Shown here: piece by piece, positions 17,974-27,537 of the stretch
Layout of the letters: every line of letters starts with the position of its first letter
Position numbering within the stretch: the first letter of the stretch is position 1
Assembly: GCF_010998615.1 (NCBI RefSeq)
Contig: NZ_JAAEAH010000085.1
Location: 1 to 39,760, forward strand
Source of the DNA: Myxococcus sp. CA023
GTDB taxonomy: Bacteria; Myxococcota; Myxococcia; Myxococcales; Myxococcaceae
Length of the DNA stretch: 39,760 nucleotides
Direction: 5' to 3'
Program-made: the position numbers and the translations under genes
The notes under the pieces: model-generated
Databases searched by the model: none
What the model saw: the letters and a program-made list of their open reading frames with translations, nothing else
What the model was told of the DNA's origin: nothing

Positions 17974-19467
17974 ATGCCCCACGTTGCCCCACACACTTCG
18001 CGATGGCGTGACGCGCTGGGCTCGCTCTCCGCGCGGCTGCTGGTGGCGTTCCTCGTGCCCACCCTGCTCTTCGTCGCGGTGGCGGGCACCGCCGTCTACC
18101 AGCTCGCGCGCGTCATCCTCGAAGAAGAGCTGGGCACCAGCCTCAGCGGCATCGCCGCCGCCACCGCCACCCAGGTCCATGGCGAGCGGCTGCTGACCAT
18201 CGAACCCGGCGATGACGTGGCGAGCACCCGCACGTGGCGCAACTTCGTCCGTACCTTCGAGAACATCGCGGAGGCCAGTGGCGTGCGCCGCGTCTACGCC
18301 GTGGACACGCAGGGCCGGGTGCGCGTGGACGTCGGGGGCGGGCTCCCGGTGGGCGCGGAGATGCCGGAGTTGGCACGCGACAGACTGGAGCTCACCCGTG
18401 TCTTCGCCGGGGAGCGCGCCGCCAGTCAGGTGCTCTTCACCGGCTCGGATGGTCGGCTCTACAAGACGGGGTATGCGCCCATCCTGTACGAGGGCCGCGT
18501 CGTGGGCGCCGTGGGGGTGGAGGCCAGCGCCGCCTTCTTCGGTCCCCTGCAGCAACTGTCACGCACCTACGCCATCATGGGCGCGGTGGCGCTGAGCGCG
18601 CTCGCCGTCATCGCGTTGGTGACGGCGCGCGGTCTGGCCCGGCCGCTGCGGCGGCTGATGGCGTCCGCGCTGCGAATCGGCCGGGGCGACCTGACGACCC
18701 CGGTGCCACCGGAACCCACGCTGGAAATCGGCGTCCTCGCGCGCGAGCTGGAGGACATGCGCGGCGCCCTGGAGAGCCGGGACCGTCAGTTGAAGATGAT
18801 GCTCGCGGGCGTGGCCCACGAGGTGCGCAACCCCATTGGCGGCATCGCGCTCTTCTCCGGAATCTTGAAGGAGGACCTCCAGGCCGGCGCCCACGCCGAC
18901 GCGGGCGCGCATGTGGAGCGCATCCAACGCGAGGTCGCCTACCTCCAGCGCATCGTCGAAGACTTCCTCGCCTTCGCCCGCGAGCAGCCCCTGGCCCGCG
19001 CGCCCGTGGAGGCCCCTACCCTGCTCTCCGTCGCCTGCGAGCTGATGGCCGCCGAGGCCAGCGCCCGCGACGTCGCGGTGGACATCGACGCCGCCCCCGC
19101 GGTGCTGGAAGCCGACGGCAGCCTGCTCACCGCGGCGCTAGTCAACCTGGTGAAGAACGCGGTGCAGGCTTCCCCCCGGGGCGGACGCGTGCAGGTGTCC
19201 GGCGCGTCCAACGACGGCCACTACACCATCCAGGTCCGCGACACGGGCCCCGGCGTGCCCGGCACGGCGCGCGAGCGCATCTTCGAGCCCTTCTTCACCA
19301 CGCGCGAGAAGGGCACCGGCCTGGGCCTGCCACTGGCGCACAAGATTGCGCTCGCGCACGGCGGCGCGCTGCGGCTGGACTCCGCGCCTGGAGACACGCG
19401 CTTCATCCTCACGCTGCCGCTGGGAGGGAAGCCGGGCCACGGCGCTTCCGTCACCCCGTCGCGTTGA
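17974..19467 (+). CDS. Membrane sensor histidine kinase (HAMP-HisKA-HATPase)
   Basis: A 497-residue sensor kinase. One membrane segment lies at about 22-45, an extracytoplasmic sensing domain (single-Cache-like in size) at about 46-190, a second membrane segment at about 195-215, HAMP at about 215-270, HisKA with phospho-acceptor His282 in GVAHEVRNP, and an HATPase with N-box VNLVKNAVQASP, DTGPGVP and GTGLGLPLAHK. All catalytic boxes are intact. No response-regulator gene adjoins it; the nearest is the NtrC-type regulator starting at 23179, five genes on, so pairing is possible but unproven. Its last 17 bp overlap the convergent chemoreceptor gene. Confidence 0.93.
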   Translation: MPHVAPHTSRWRDALGSLSARLLVAFLVPTLLFVAVAGTAVYQLARVILEEELGTSLSGIAAATATQVHGERLLTIEPGDDVASTRTWRNFVRTFENIAEASGVRRVYAVDTQGRVRVDVGGGLPVGAEMPELARDRLELTRVFAGERAASQVLFTGSDGRLYKTGYAPILYEGRVVGAVGVEASAAFFGPLQQLSRTYAIMGAVALSALAVIALVTARGLARPLRRLMASALRIGRGDLTTPVPPEPTLEIGVLARELEDMRGALESRDRQLKMMLAGVAHEVRNPIGGIALFSGILKEDLQAGAHADAGAHVERIQREVAYLQRIVEDFLAFAREQPLARAPVEAPTLLSVACELMAAEASARDVAVDIDAAPAVLEADGSLLTAALVNLVKNAVQASPRGGRVQVSGASNDGHYTIQVRDTGPGVPGTARERIFEPFFTTREKGTGLGLPLAHKIALAHGGALRLDSAPGDTRFILTLPLGGKPGHGASVTPSR

Positions 19468-21241
19468 ACTGCCGCGCCATCCGCGCCACGTCGTCGGAGA
19501 CGACCCTCAGCGTGTCGGTGGCCTCCTGTGTGGACTCCAGCCGTTTCAGCGTGGCGTCCATGAGCTGCGACAGGTCCGCGATGGCGTCGAAGATTTGCGT
19601 GAAGCCGGCATCCTGCTGCGTCACCGCGGCGGCAATCTGCCGGGCCGCGGTGGAGTTCTCCTGGGCGATGCGAGACAACTCCCGCAGCGAGTCCCCTGAC
19701 GCCCGCATCTGGTCCAGGCCCGTTCCAAGGGTCTGCACGCCGGCCTCACCCATCTTCGCCGCGTCGCGGATGCCCGTGCTGATGTCCTGGAGGATGCCGC
19801 GGATGCGCCGCGTGGCCTGGATGGACTGGTCTGACAAGCCGCGAATCTCGCGGGCCACCACCGCGAAGCCCCGCCCCTGCTCGCCCGAGCGCGCCGCTTC
19901 GATGGCCGCGTTGACCGCCAGGAGGTGAGACTGGTCCGCCAGGTCCTTCACCGTCTCGGTGATTTCACCAATCTGCGTGGTGCTCTGGGCCAGCCGAATC
20001 AGCCGTTCCTGGATGCCATCCACCACGCGGCGGATGTCCGCCAGGCCGTTGAGACTCCGCTCCACCGCGGCCTCGCCCTGCTGTCCCAGTGCCTCCGAGC
20101 GGCGGGCCACTTGAAGCACCTCCTCCGCTCGCTCGACGGCCATCAGCGACGTGCGGCGAATCTCCTCCGACGTCATCTGCGCCTCGTGCAGCGCGGACGC
20201 CTGACGGACCAGGCTCTGCTGGTGCTCGTCGTGCGACTCTCGAAGGTGGCGTCCCGCGCCGCTCAGCCGCGTGGCGGAGGCATTGAGCGACAGGGGCAGC
20301 TGCCGCAGGCGGACGAGCACCGCGTTCATGCCAGCCGACAAGTCCCCCATCTCATCCGTGGACACCCAGGCGGGCGAGACGACGCGCCCTGCGGACAATG
20401 ACTCGATGGCCACGCCCACCGCGCCCGCCGCGTGTGCCTGGCGGCGCGCCAGCATCCAGGTGGTGACGGCGGGAATCGCCAGCAATCCACCCACCCAGGC
20501 CAGCCCGAACGCCAGCTCACCCGCCAGCATGCCGCCCATGCCCATCAGCGTCTCCGCCGAGCCGTGCGCGCCCTCCGCCACCAGCGCATTGTGCAATTCG
20601 TCCCGGACGCCTTGCAGCTTCACCAGCACCACGCACCCGCTCAGCACCAACGCGCAGAGGCTGGAGCCAATGAAGGTGACGGGCATGAACCAGGCCTGCC
20701 GCGGCCAGAAGAAGCCGCCGCCCTTGAGCGCTATCGTCGGGTCCTTGCGCTGCTCCTCCAGCGCCAGCGGCAACAACAACCGCTCCAGCGTGACGCTGAT
20801 GGGAAAGCCCAGCACCACGCCGAAGCAGATGCCGATGAGCGTGCCCACCACGACCAGGGACAGGTCCTTCTTCCACAGCAGGCACACGTGGAGGCTGAAC
20901 CAGATGCCGCCCAGCGTCCACGCGCCCCACGAGGATGCGACCGCGGCGCGCCACGGCAGGCGCAGGATTCGCTCCAGCCGCGCGCCGGGCGTGTCCTCCG
21001 GCCGCTCCCGCAGCGCGCCGTCCACCAGCACGTGCATCACAAACGCGGGATAGGCGATGCCCAGGCCCACGATGATGGGTGGCAGCACCCACGCCACCGC
21101 AATCAGACCCGACCAGCCCGCCACGCCCATGGCCATGCCATTGAGATACGCGGCGATGGGCGCCACCGGCAGCACCCACAACATGAACACCTTGAGCGCA
21201 CGTCCCCGGTACTCCTGGATGACCTTGTCTTCGGCATTCAT
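19451..21241 (-). CDS. Methyl-accepting chemotaxis protein with a polytopic membrane sensor
   Basis: A 596-residue chemoreceptor. Instead of two membrane segments around a large periplasmic domain, the N-terminal half has about six hydrophobic segments (residues about 15-290) with only short loops. It is followed by a HAMP-like linker and the long helical signalling hairpin. The CheA/CheW-contact tip is well conserved (LLAVNAAIEAARSGEQGRGF). The ATG at 21241 was chosen because GGGGGG lies nine bases upstream; two further in-frame ATGs upstream are less well placed. No che genes adjoin it. The signal could be sensed in the membrane or through a partner protein. Confidence 0.9.
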   Translation of the reverse strand: MNAEDKVIQEYRGRALKVFMLWVLPVAPIAAYLNGMAMGVAGWSGLIAVAWVLPPIIVGLGIAYPAFVMHVLVDGALRERPEDTPGARLERILRLPWRAAVASSWGAWTLGGIWFSLHVCLLWKKDLSLVVVGTLIGICFGVVLGFPISVTLERLLLPLALEEQRKDPTIALKGGGFFWPRQAWFMPVTFIGSSLCALVLSGCVVLVKLQGVRDELHNALVAEGAHGSAETLMGMGGMLAGELAFGLAWVGGLLAIPAVTTWMLARRQAHAAGAVGVAIESLSAGRVVSPAWVSTDEMGDLSAGMNAVLVRLRQLPLSLNASATRLSGAGRHLRESHDEHQQSLVRQASALHEAQMTSEEIRRTSLMAVERAEEVLQVARRSEALGQQGEAAVERSLNGLADIRRVVDGIQERLIRLAQSTTQIGEITETVKDLADQSHLLAVNAAIEAARSGEQGRGFAVVAREIRGLSDQSIQATRRIRGILQDISTGIRDAAKMGEAGVQTLGTGLDQMRASGDSLRELSRIAQENSTAARQIAAAVTQQDAGFTQIFDAIADLSQLMDATLKRLESTQEATDTLRVVSDDVARMARQFNATG

Positions 21242-21345
21242 GTGGCACATCCCCCCGAGGCCATGGGCGCACACCCCGAGGGCAGAGCCGGAAGTCCTCA
21301 CCCGCAAGTACGGCACTCTCCGCGCGAAGCGGACAGGCGGGTCAT

Positions 21346-21366
21346 CCGGAAGCTGCCGCCTTCCGG
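21346..21366. terminator. Short hairpin between oxidase and chemoreceptor genes
   Basis: CCGGAAG (21346-21352) pairs with CTTCCGG (21360-21366) around a 7-nt loop, in the 219-bp gap between two minus-strand genes. It lies 95 bp past the oxidase stop and 105 bp before the chemoreceptor start. No T-tract is seen, so this is a weak terminator or regulatory candidate. Confidence 0.3.
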
Positions 21367-21460
21367 ACAGAGCACATGAAACACGGGGCCCGCGAGCACA
21401 TGCCGGGCATCGAGGTGTGCGGGAGGCACACCAGAGGGCTGTGCGCTGGTGTCGCGCGAT

Positions 21461-22204
21461 TCAGTCGTTGCAGCACGCGTGGAGCGCGGCGGCATACATC
21501 TGCAGTGACTTCCTGGCCGCGGCCTGGACGCGGAAGGGCTCACCGGTGCCCGCGTCGGTGGACAGTTTGATGATTTCCAGCGCCTCCTCCGGGTGATGGT
21601 CGTCGTAGCGCGCGTGCACCTTGAGCCACATCATCGAATGCGCGTCGATGCGCGCGCCGTCCTCGGCATAGGCGCGGAAGGGCTCCACCACCTCGCGCGT
21701 CCACACGCCCGTGATGCCCTCCACCGCCCAGTTGGACGCGGCCACGCCTTCGGCCAGTGTCCCGTGCGCGCAGGTGTCGAGCAGGAACTCATGCAGCGCT
21801 CGCACCTCCGGCAGGGGACGCTGGGTGAAGACATCTTCCGGCGCCAGGCCAATGCCGCGCATCCAGTCGATGAACCACTCGGCGTGTTTCGCCTCCACGC
21901 CCAGGTTCTGCAGCAACCAGCGGCGGGCGCTCGCGTCGCCGGGACGCTGGCCGTAGGTCGTCTTCGCCAGCGACAGGCCCATGTACTTGGGGAAGGACTC
22001 GACGATGAGGAAGAAGTGGGACAGCACCCGCCGCCAGTGACGCAGCGGTGGACGCTGGCCGTCAGCCGTCGCGCGGAACAACGGAGGCCAGCAGGCCGCG
22101 CTCCACTCGTCGCGCAGCGACTCCAGCATCGACTCCAGCCAGTCAGGGTGCGCGGTAAGCGTGAGCACAGGGGGGCTGTAACGGTGGGGCGCGGCGGACG
22201 ACAT
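21461..22204 (-). CDS. Heme-oxygenase-like diiron oxidase (CADD/UndA-type, TenA/PqqC fold)
   Basis: A 247-residue all-helical protein of the heme-oxygenase-like superfamily. Metal-ligand spacing fits the diiron oxidase branch rather than thiaminase TenA: Glu104-x2-His107 (EAKHAEW), Glu162 (NWAVEGITG) and the triad His197-x3-Asp201-x2-His204 (HARYDDHH), which is the pattern known in CADD and UndA. Known members activate O2 for oxidative cleavage, desaturation or N-oxidation, or sacrifice own side chains (CADD, in p-aminobenzoate supply). The ATG at 22204 has AGGAG eight bases upstream. The substrate cannot be told; neighbours are signalling genes and a Nudix hydrolase, giving no pathway clue. 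Confidence 0.8.
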   Translation of the reverse strand: MSSAAPHRYSPPVLTLTAHPDWLESMLESLRDEWSAACWPPLFRATADGQRPPLRHWRRVLSHFFLIVESFPKYMGLSLAKTTYGQRPGDASARRWLLQNLGVEAKHAEWFIDWMRGIGLAPEDVFTQRPLPEVRALHEFLLDTCAHGTLAEGVAASNWAVEGITGVWTREVVEPFRAYAEDGARIDAHSMMWLKVHARYDDHHPEEALEIIKLSTDAGTGEPFRVQAAARKSLQMYAAALHACCND

Positions 22205-22324
22205 GGGCACGGCTCCTGGCTTCCCGACAGGTGACAGGCCGGCATGGCCTCCCTCACCCGCCCAAGCAGGACGGCATGGTTGCAATCGCTTTCCAGCGGC
22301 ACCATCGGCCCAAAGGCAATCAGG

Positions 22325-22352
22325 CCATGTTTTCCGTATTTTGTTTCAAATC
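22325..22352. promoter_or_regulatory. AT-rich island upstream of the diiron oxidase
   Basis: The 25 bp at 22327-22351 contain only six G/C bases, in a region otherwise near 70% GC. They lie in the 230-bp gap between the Nudix and oxidase genes, about 120 bp upstream of the oxidase start. Regulatory use (a promoter UP-like element or protein binding) is a guess; no clear -35/-10 pair was found on either strand. Confidence 0.25.
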
Positions 22353-22434
22353 CGGGTGCGGGCGCGCGCGCTCGGTCCGCGAAGCCACAGTGCCCCTGAC
22401 CGCGAGGCCGTGCGCGCTTCCGCTTTCAAGCGCT

Positions 22435-23073
22435 TCAGGGCGCGGAGGCCACCACGCGCCGGGCCTTCTCCAACATCCGGCGCAGGGGCGCTTCGTCCGC
22501 ATGCGTCATGGCTTCGTCCCAGGTGAGCCACCGCACACCAAAGGATTCCGCCGGGTCATGCACCAGGGCGTCGGGGTTCTCCGCCACCACGAGGAAGCGC
22601 ACGTCCAGGTGGTGGTGCTCCGGCTCGTCGCGGCGCGCGGGGATGGTGTGGATGTCCACGTCCAGTGGCCGGGGCGCGGCCGGGTGCAGGGACACGCGAC
22701 ATCCCGTCTCCTCACGGGCTTCACGCAGCGCCGTGACCTCCATGTGGCCCGCGTCCGTGACATCCGCGTGTCCTCCGGGCTGCAGCCAGCGTTGGAGCTT
22801 CCGGTGATGCAACAGGACGACGCGCACGCCCTCTGGGTCCACCACCACCGCGCTGCCCGTGAAGTGGGCCTCCAACTGCTCCCGGGAGAAGGGCCGCGCC
22901 AGGGAACGGGCGAAGTGGCGCATGCGCTCCAGGTCCTCTCGCTCCTTCACGTCCTCGGGAACGTGGCGCTCGAGCAGGGCCTGGAGGGACGCGGCGGAAG
23001 AAACTTCGGATTCCATGCCTCCCCGTACTGCTCCCGGCCGGGCGGCGCCAGCACCTTCGCACGCCCGTGACAT
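22435..23073 (-). CDS. Nudix hydrolase
   Basis: A 212-residue Nudix-fold protein that would hydrolyse a nucleoside diphosphate linked to another moiety. The Nudix helix core REAREETG is intact, preceded by GGHAD. The upstream Glu of the canonical GX5E spacing is displaced by a short insertion (TDAGHME), as in some sub-families. A helical N-terminal extension of about 60 residues precedes the fold. The ATG at 23073 has a perfect AGGAGG seven bases upstream and is preferred over an internal ATG at 23016. It is divergent from the NtrC-type regulator, with 105 bp between. Confidence 0.88.
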   Translation of the reverse strand: MSRACEGAGAARPGAVRGGMESEVSSAASLQALLERHVPEDVKEREDLERMRHFARSLARPFSREQLEAHFTGSAVVVDPEGVRVVLLHHRKLQRWLQPGGHADVTDAGHMEVTALREAREETGCRVSLHPAAPRPLDVDIHTIPARRDEPEHHHLDVRFLVVAENPDALVHDPAESFGVRWLTWDEAMTHADEAPLRRMLEKARRVVASAP

Positions 23074-23178
23074 GTGACAACCTCCTGAGCCGGTGGAGCG
23101 AGCCGGTCCGGATGTGCTCTCATCCGGCGGCCCCAGGAGGCGGCCGGCCTCGGGTTGCAGGGAGAATCGACTCACGCC

Positions 23179-24588
<1,410 letters not shown>

Positions 24589-24730
24589 ACCTCGAAAATC
24601 TGTCATCCGCCCCCGCCCCCCATGACTTTTCACCGGTATCCCACCTCCACCCCTATCCCTCTGGATGCTCCAGGTGTCCGGAATTGTTGGGCGCCGAGTG
24701 GCCTCGAACCCCGGGGATGGGAAGGCAGGC

Positions 24731-24746
24731 TGGCACTCACCTTGCT
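24731..24746 (+). promoter_or_regulatory. Sigma-54 (-24/-12) promoter
   Basis: CTGGCAC ... TTGCT: the -24 element TGGCAC (24731-24736) and the -12 element TTGCT (24742-24746) are separated by exactly the five bases required by the consensus TGGCACG-N4-TTGCW. It lies between an NtrC-type activator and the coiled-coil gene. Transcription would start near 24756-24758, only about 5 bases before the chosen ATG at 24762, implying a nearly leaderless message. A GTCAT/ATGAC inverted repeat at 24602-24626, about 120 bp upstream, is a possible activator site. Confidence 0.68.
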
Positions 24747-24761
24747 CTGGGGCTGTCGCTG

Positions 24762-25808
24762 ATGACTCTCCGCTCCCTCGCCCTCCTGCTGAGCCTGCTG
24801 CTGGCCATGCCCGGTCAGGCCGCGTCTGGGCTGGAAGCGGTGCGGGGACGGGCCCAGTCGGCTCGCGCGGAGACGCGCTCGCTGCGGGGTCAGCAACAGG
24901 CCCTGCGCGACGAGCTCAACGGGCTGGCGGCACGCATCGAAACGCTGAAGGCGCGGCGCCAGGGCAAGCTGATGGCGGGGACGGAGCTGGAGGACGCGCT
25001 GCGGCGTTCGCAGGAGCTGAGCGGCCAGCTCACCGGGCTGGCGCAGGCCGTCGTCGCGGCGGAGGGCGAAGCGGAGCGCGCCCACCTGGCCCTGCACACG
25101 GCGCTGTCGGACGAGCTGACGCGGCTGCTCGCGGCGTGGGAAGGCACGGCGGACCGGGGCCAGCGGGAGAAGCTGTTGGAGGCGGTGCGCTCGGTTCGCG
25201 CCGAGCGGGAAGCCATCCGCGCCGCCCTGCCCGCGTCCCAGGTGCCCTCGCTGGACAAAGCCACCGCGGGCGGTGATGACCCCGAGGATTTGCTGGCCCA
25301 GGCGGACACGCTCCGCGATACCCGGGACAAGGTGCGCGAGCGGCTGAAGGCGCTGCGCGGCCGCATCACCGAGGTGCGCGAGGAGCGCGACCTGGACCGG
25401 CGCATGAACGACTTCCTCGGCGAGGAGTCGATGTTCGACGACCAGGACCGGCGGCTGCGCCTGCGCATGGGGAGCGACCGGACGCTGCAGGTGGAGCGCT
25501 CCGTGCCAGGCCCCAGTGCGCCGACCTTCCAGGGTGACAGCCCCGACGATCCGGCCCCCAACGGGGGCGGACGCCCCGGTGAAGGTGTCGACCCGAGCCG
25601 CCCCCCCTATCCGACGCAGTTGTCGTCCCGGGCCACGGACCGGCGGCCCCAGGTCGAAACGCAGCGCGCCCAGGACCTGGCGTCGGGCGGCCCCGTGGAC
25701 CTGGCGGCGATGGAGGCAGAGGCCGCGCGGCTGGAGACGCTGGCCAGGGAACTGGAAGGCCGCGCCACGAAGCTGGAGCGGCGCGCGCAGGAGATGGGCG
25801 TCCCCTGA
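24762..25808 (+). CDS. Exported coiled-coil protein of unknown function
   Basis: A 348-residue protein. The signal peptide MTLRSLALLLSLLLAMPGQA is followed by a long Arg/Glu/Leu-rich coiled coil (about 22-235), a low-complexity Pro/Gly/Asp-rich section (about 245-310) and a final helical stretch (about 315-348). There are no Cys and no catalytic motif visible. I do not recognise a family. The ATG at 24762 places the signal peptide at the N terminus; upstream in-frame starts would bury it. A consensus sigma-54 promoter precedes it and an NtrC-type regulator gene lies immediately upstream, so phosphorylation-dependent activation is likely. It ends 23 bp from a convergent lipoprotein gene. Confidence 0.72.
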   Translation: MTLRSLALLLSLLLAMPGQAASGLEAVRGRAQSARAETRSLRGQQQALRDELNGLAARIETLKARRQGKLMAGTELEDALRRSQELSGQLTGLAQAVVAAEGEAERAHLALHTALSDELTRLLAAWEGTADRGQREKLLEAVRSVRAEREAIRAALPASQVPSLDKATAGGDDPEDLLAQADTLRDTRDKVRERLKALRGRITEVREERDLDRRMNDFLGEESMFDDQDRRLRLRMGSDRTLQVERSVPGPSAPTFQGDSPDDPAPNGGGRPGEGVDPSRPPYPTQLSSRATDRRPQVETQRAQDLASGGPVDLAAMEAEAARLETLARELEGRATKLERRAQEMGVP

Positions 25809-25831
25809 GGCACGCACCTCCCGGCATCGGA

Positions 25832-26368
25832 CTACAAGAGCCCGGTCTCCACCTGGAGCTTCACCACCGCCTGCAGCCGCACCTCGCGCGCCGGCATGAT
25901 GCCGCGGCCGCGGATGATGATGCTCATGGACGGCGCGGAGACGAAGGGCTGCAACTCCACGTTGTCCACGCGCAGCGACAGCACGGGGTTGGGCGGCCTC
26001 AGGTCCAGCGCGGACACGTCCTGGCGCGCCGCGATGCGCGCCTCCCGGTCTCCCGCGCGGGCATAGAACTCCACTGAGTCCAGGAAACGGAGGTCCTGGT
26101 CATTGGGGCTGAGGACCTTGAGCGTGAGGGACTCCACCTTGACGGACGTCACCTCGCTCTTGTGAATCCCCTGGTTCTTGAAGTCCTGGTTCTTGTCGAA
26201 GTCCATCCCCGCGAAGCTGCTGATGGCGGGAAGGCCGTTGAGGGGCGTGTCGACGCCAGGCGGGCCCGCGGGCACGGTCGACTCCCCTTTCACCTCGGTG
26301 GTGAAGGAGGAGGAGGCGCAGGCGGACAGGCCCAGGCAGGCCACCGCGAGAAAGGACACAAGGCGCAT
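25832..26368 (-). CDS. Small lipoprotein, possibly beta-sandwich
   Basis: A 178-residue lipoprotein with signal sequence and lipobox LSAC (Cys17). The mature part alternates hydrophobic and polar residues in several strands (VTSVKVESLTLKVLS, SVEFYARAGD, PVLSLRVDNVELQPF, SIIIRGRGIM, EVRLQAVVKLQVE), suggesting a beta-sandwich. The layout resembles LEA/Ig-like lipoproteins, but I cannot name a family. It is divergent from a probable outer-membrane barrel, with about 95 bp between starts, so the two may share regulation. Confidence 0.72.
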   Translation of the reverse strand: MRLVSFLAVACLGLSACASSSFTTEVKGESTVPAGPPGVDTPLNGLPAISSFAGMDFDKNQDFKNQGIHKSEVTSVKVESLTLKVLSPNDQDLRFLDSVEFYARAGDREARIAARQDVSALDLRPPNPVLSLRVDNVELQPFVSAPSMSIIIRGRGIMPAREVRLQAVVKLQVETGLL

Positions 26369-26463
26369 GGACCCAATGTAACGGGCCGCCGGGGGCGTCG
26401 TCACCGGTGGGAGCAACTGGACAGCCGCCCCTGCCCTCCTGCGACGGGTTATGGTCGCGCGCC

Positions 26464-27528
26464 GTGGTCCGCTCCTTCGCGCCGCTCCTGCTCGTCCTCG
26501 CCATGCTCGCCGCCGGCCGTGCGCCCGCGGCCGAGTGGGAAGGGGCACTGAGGGGAACCGGCCGCCTGATGCTGGACACCAACGCGCCCCGGGACTTCAC
26601 CGACCCGCTCACTCCCAGCCCGGAGCGGGACTTCGCCCTCAGCCTGCTGGGCTCCGCCGAGGGGCGCGGCTCCTTCGAACAGGCCCAGCTGGTGGGCCGC
26701 TACGAGTTGGGCACGCGCGTGTACCTCCTGTACCAGGACGAGAACACGCTGGTGCAGTCAGGCGCGGTGGAGGCGTCACACGCACTGGGCACGGCGCTGG
26801 GAATCGGCCTGGAGGGCCATGCGAAGGACCGGCGGGGTGGCTCGCGCTCATACTCGGACCTGGGGACCACCGCGTTCCTGGAATACGCCCCGGACGTGCG
26901 ACTGACGCTGCGAGTGCGGGCAGGCGCCCGGCGATTCGTGTACCGACCAGACCCCACCGCCAACTTCGGCGGCCCCGAGGTGGGTGTGCTGGGCCGCTAC
27001 CGCTTCGACCGCCGGCACAGCCTGTCCGTCTTCGGCGACTGGAACTCCCGGCGCTTCGGCACCCCACCCCGGGCACGCCCGCCGGGGACGGGGGACGGCT
27101 CGGGACTCCTCACCGGCCGGCGTCAGGATGGAGCCCTGACGGCGGGAGCGTCGTACACCTACCGGGGCCCGCTGGCCCTGGGGCTGACGTACGCCTTCCA
27201 GGAGCTCTCCTCCAACAGCTACGGCGAGACGATTCGCCGGCACCGGGTGTCGGCCAACGCCGGCGTCCGGCTGCCCTGGCGGGTGACCCTGCTGGCGCAG
27301 GGCTCGCTGGGCATCATCCAGTATCCGGACGGCATCTACCTCTCCCCGGAAATCATCCTGGTGGAAGAGGACGAAGGGCAGAACTCGCTGTCGGTGAAGC
27401 TGGCGCGGCCGCTGACGGAGTCGCTGGACCTGGAGGTGACCTGGGGCATCTGGAGCACCCGGCTGCCCCGCAACTCGCTCACCTACACGCGCCAGGTCTT
27501 CAGCACCGGCTTCACCTGGCGCTACTGA
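26464..27528 (+). CDS. Probable outer-membrane beta-barrel protein
   Basis: A 354-residue protein starting at GTG (26464) with signal peptide VVRSFAPLLLVLAMLAAGRAPAAEWEG. The mature sequence is a succession of amphipathic strands with aromatic girdles and short turns (for example QLVGRYELGTRVYLLYQDE, VRLTLRVRAGARRFVY, SLSVFGDWNSRRF), and it ends FSTGFTWRY, with the terminal aromatic residue that BAM-dependent barrels use as an insertion signal. I count roughly 14-16 candidate strands. No family is recognised. The only alternative start, a GTG at 26407, gives an unlikely leader. It is divergent from the lipoprotein gene and ends 9 bp from a convergent TPR gene. Confidence 0.68.
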   Translation: MVRSFAPLLLVLAMLAAGRAPAAEWEGALRGTGRLMLDTNAPRDFTDPLTPSPERDFALSLLGSAEGRGSFEQAQLVGRYELGTRVYLLYQDENTLVQSGAVEASHALGTALGIGLEGHAKDRRGGSRSYSDLGTTAFLEYAPDVRLTLRVRAGARRFVYRPDPTANFGGPEVGVLGRYRFDRRHSLSVFGDWNSRRFGTPPRARPPGTGDGSGLLTGRRQDGALTAGASYTYRGPLALGLTYAFQELSSNSYGETIRRHRVSANAGVRLPWRVTLLAQGSLGIIQYPDGIYLSPEIILVEEDEGQNSLSVKLARPLTESLDLEVTWGIWSTRLPRNSLTYTRQVFSTGFTWRY

Positions 27529-27537
27529 GGGCGCGGC

